Assembly: GCA_026983755.1 (NCBI GenBank)
Contig: JALSTL010000008.1
Location: forward strand, 1 to 5,612
DNA: 5,612 nt
From: Melioribacteraceae bacterium
GTDB lineage: Bacteria; Bacteroidota; Ignavibacteria; Ignavibacteriales; Melioribacteraceae
Direction: 5' to 3'
A program made the translations under genes and the position numbers. How positions within the stretch are numbered: the first letter of the stretch is position 1; each line of letters starts with the position of its first letter. Positions 5,572 through 5,612 of the stretch are shown piece after piece. The notes beneath the pieces are model-generated. The model made no database searches. It saw only the letters and a program-made list of their open reading frames with translations, and was not told the DNA's origin.

Positions 5572-5588
5572 GCCACGAATTCACGAAT
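5572..5588 (+). repeat. GCC-type degenerate repeat, downstream copy
   Basis: GCCACGAATTCACGAAT matches the same consensus as the copies at 3020 and 3093 and lies in the same orientation as them, opposite to 5546-5562. Confidence 0.6.
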
Positions 5589-5612
5589 AATATAAGCGGC
5601 TAATGTTCTTTT

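Larger units (their letters stand above)
5546..5588 (+). terminator. Imperfect palindrome downstream of the last gene, possible RNA 3'-end structure
   Basis: The right-hand repeat (5546-5562) is followed, after AAAAATAAA, by an opposing copy of the family (5572-5588). The two arms match at 14 of 17 positions, with an inner uninterrupted GTGGC/GCCAC stem. It sits at the end of the operon and overlaps the last stop codon, so it may end or stabilise the transcript. There is no T-run directly after it, so a classical intrinsic terminator is not proven. Confidence 0.35.

Noticed and set aside
5551..5612. Start of a further gene at the right edge
   Set aside because: No supported open frame begins here; the stretch consists of repeat copies and A+T-rich filler.

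Overview
The window is the distal part of a type III-A (Csm) CRISPR-Cas locus. All genes are on the + strand and packed as an operon. The DNA is very A+T-rich. The spacers between genes carry degenerate repeats of the type GCCACTAATGCACTAAT. Together with the protein style these suggest an environmental Bacteroidota/Ignavibacteriota-like bacterium, but this placement rests on impression, not on a marker gene.

Region 1 (1-3019) encodes the interference complex. It opens with the last 39 codons of a gene that should be cas10/csm1, followed by csm2 (small subunit), csm3 (Cas7-type backbone and target-RNA nuclease, catalytic Asp31 in place), csm5 (Cas7-like subunit at the crRNA 3' end) and csm4 (Cas5-like subunit that holds the crRNA 5' tag). 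The order csm3-csm5-csm4 departs from the usual csm3-csm4-csm5. Genes are 2-33 bp apart, or overlap by 20 bp in the case of csm3/csm5.

Region 2 (3020-3133) is the only sizeable internal gap. It holds two copies of the GCC-type repeat and two small hairpins, and separates the complex genes from the effector genes.

Region 3 (3134-5550) is a three-gene accessory cassette. It encodes (i) a CARF protein of the APE2256/Csx1 type whose C-terminus reads as a RelE-type mRNA interferase (Cami1-like), (ii) a CARF plus PD-(D/E)XK nuclease of the Card1/Can2 (DUF1887) type, and (iii) a 123-aa Rossmann-like protein that I cannot assign to a characterised family. Its position suggests a cyclic-oligoadenylate (cOA) ring nuclease or another regulator. 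No canonical HEPN-type csm6 is present in the window.

Region 4 (5551-5612) is non-coding and again holds the repeat. The right-hand copy is an exact 17-bp inverse of the copy just before the cassette, so the three accessory genes are bracketed by inverted repeats.

Working model (inference): on target RNA binding the Csm complex makes cOA through Cas10. cOA activates one effector that would stop translation and one that would cut nucleic acid, and the small third protein would bind, degrade or otherwise tune the signal. No CRISPR array, cas6, cas1 or cas2 is visible here.
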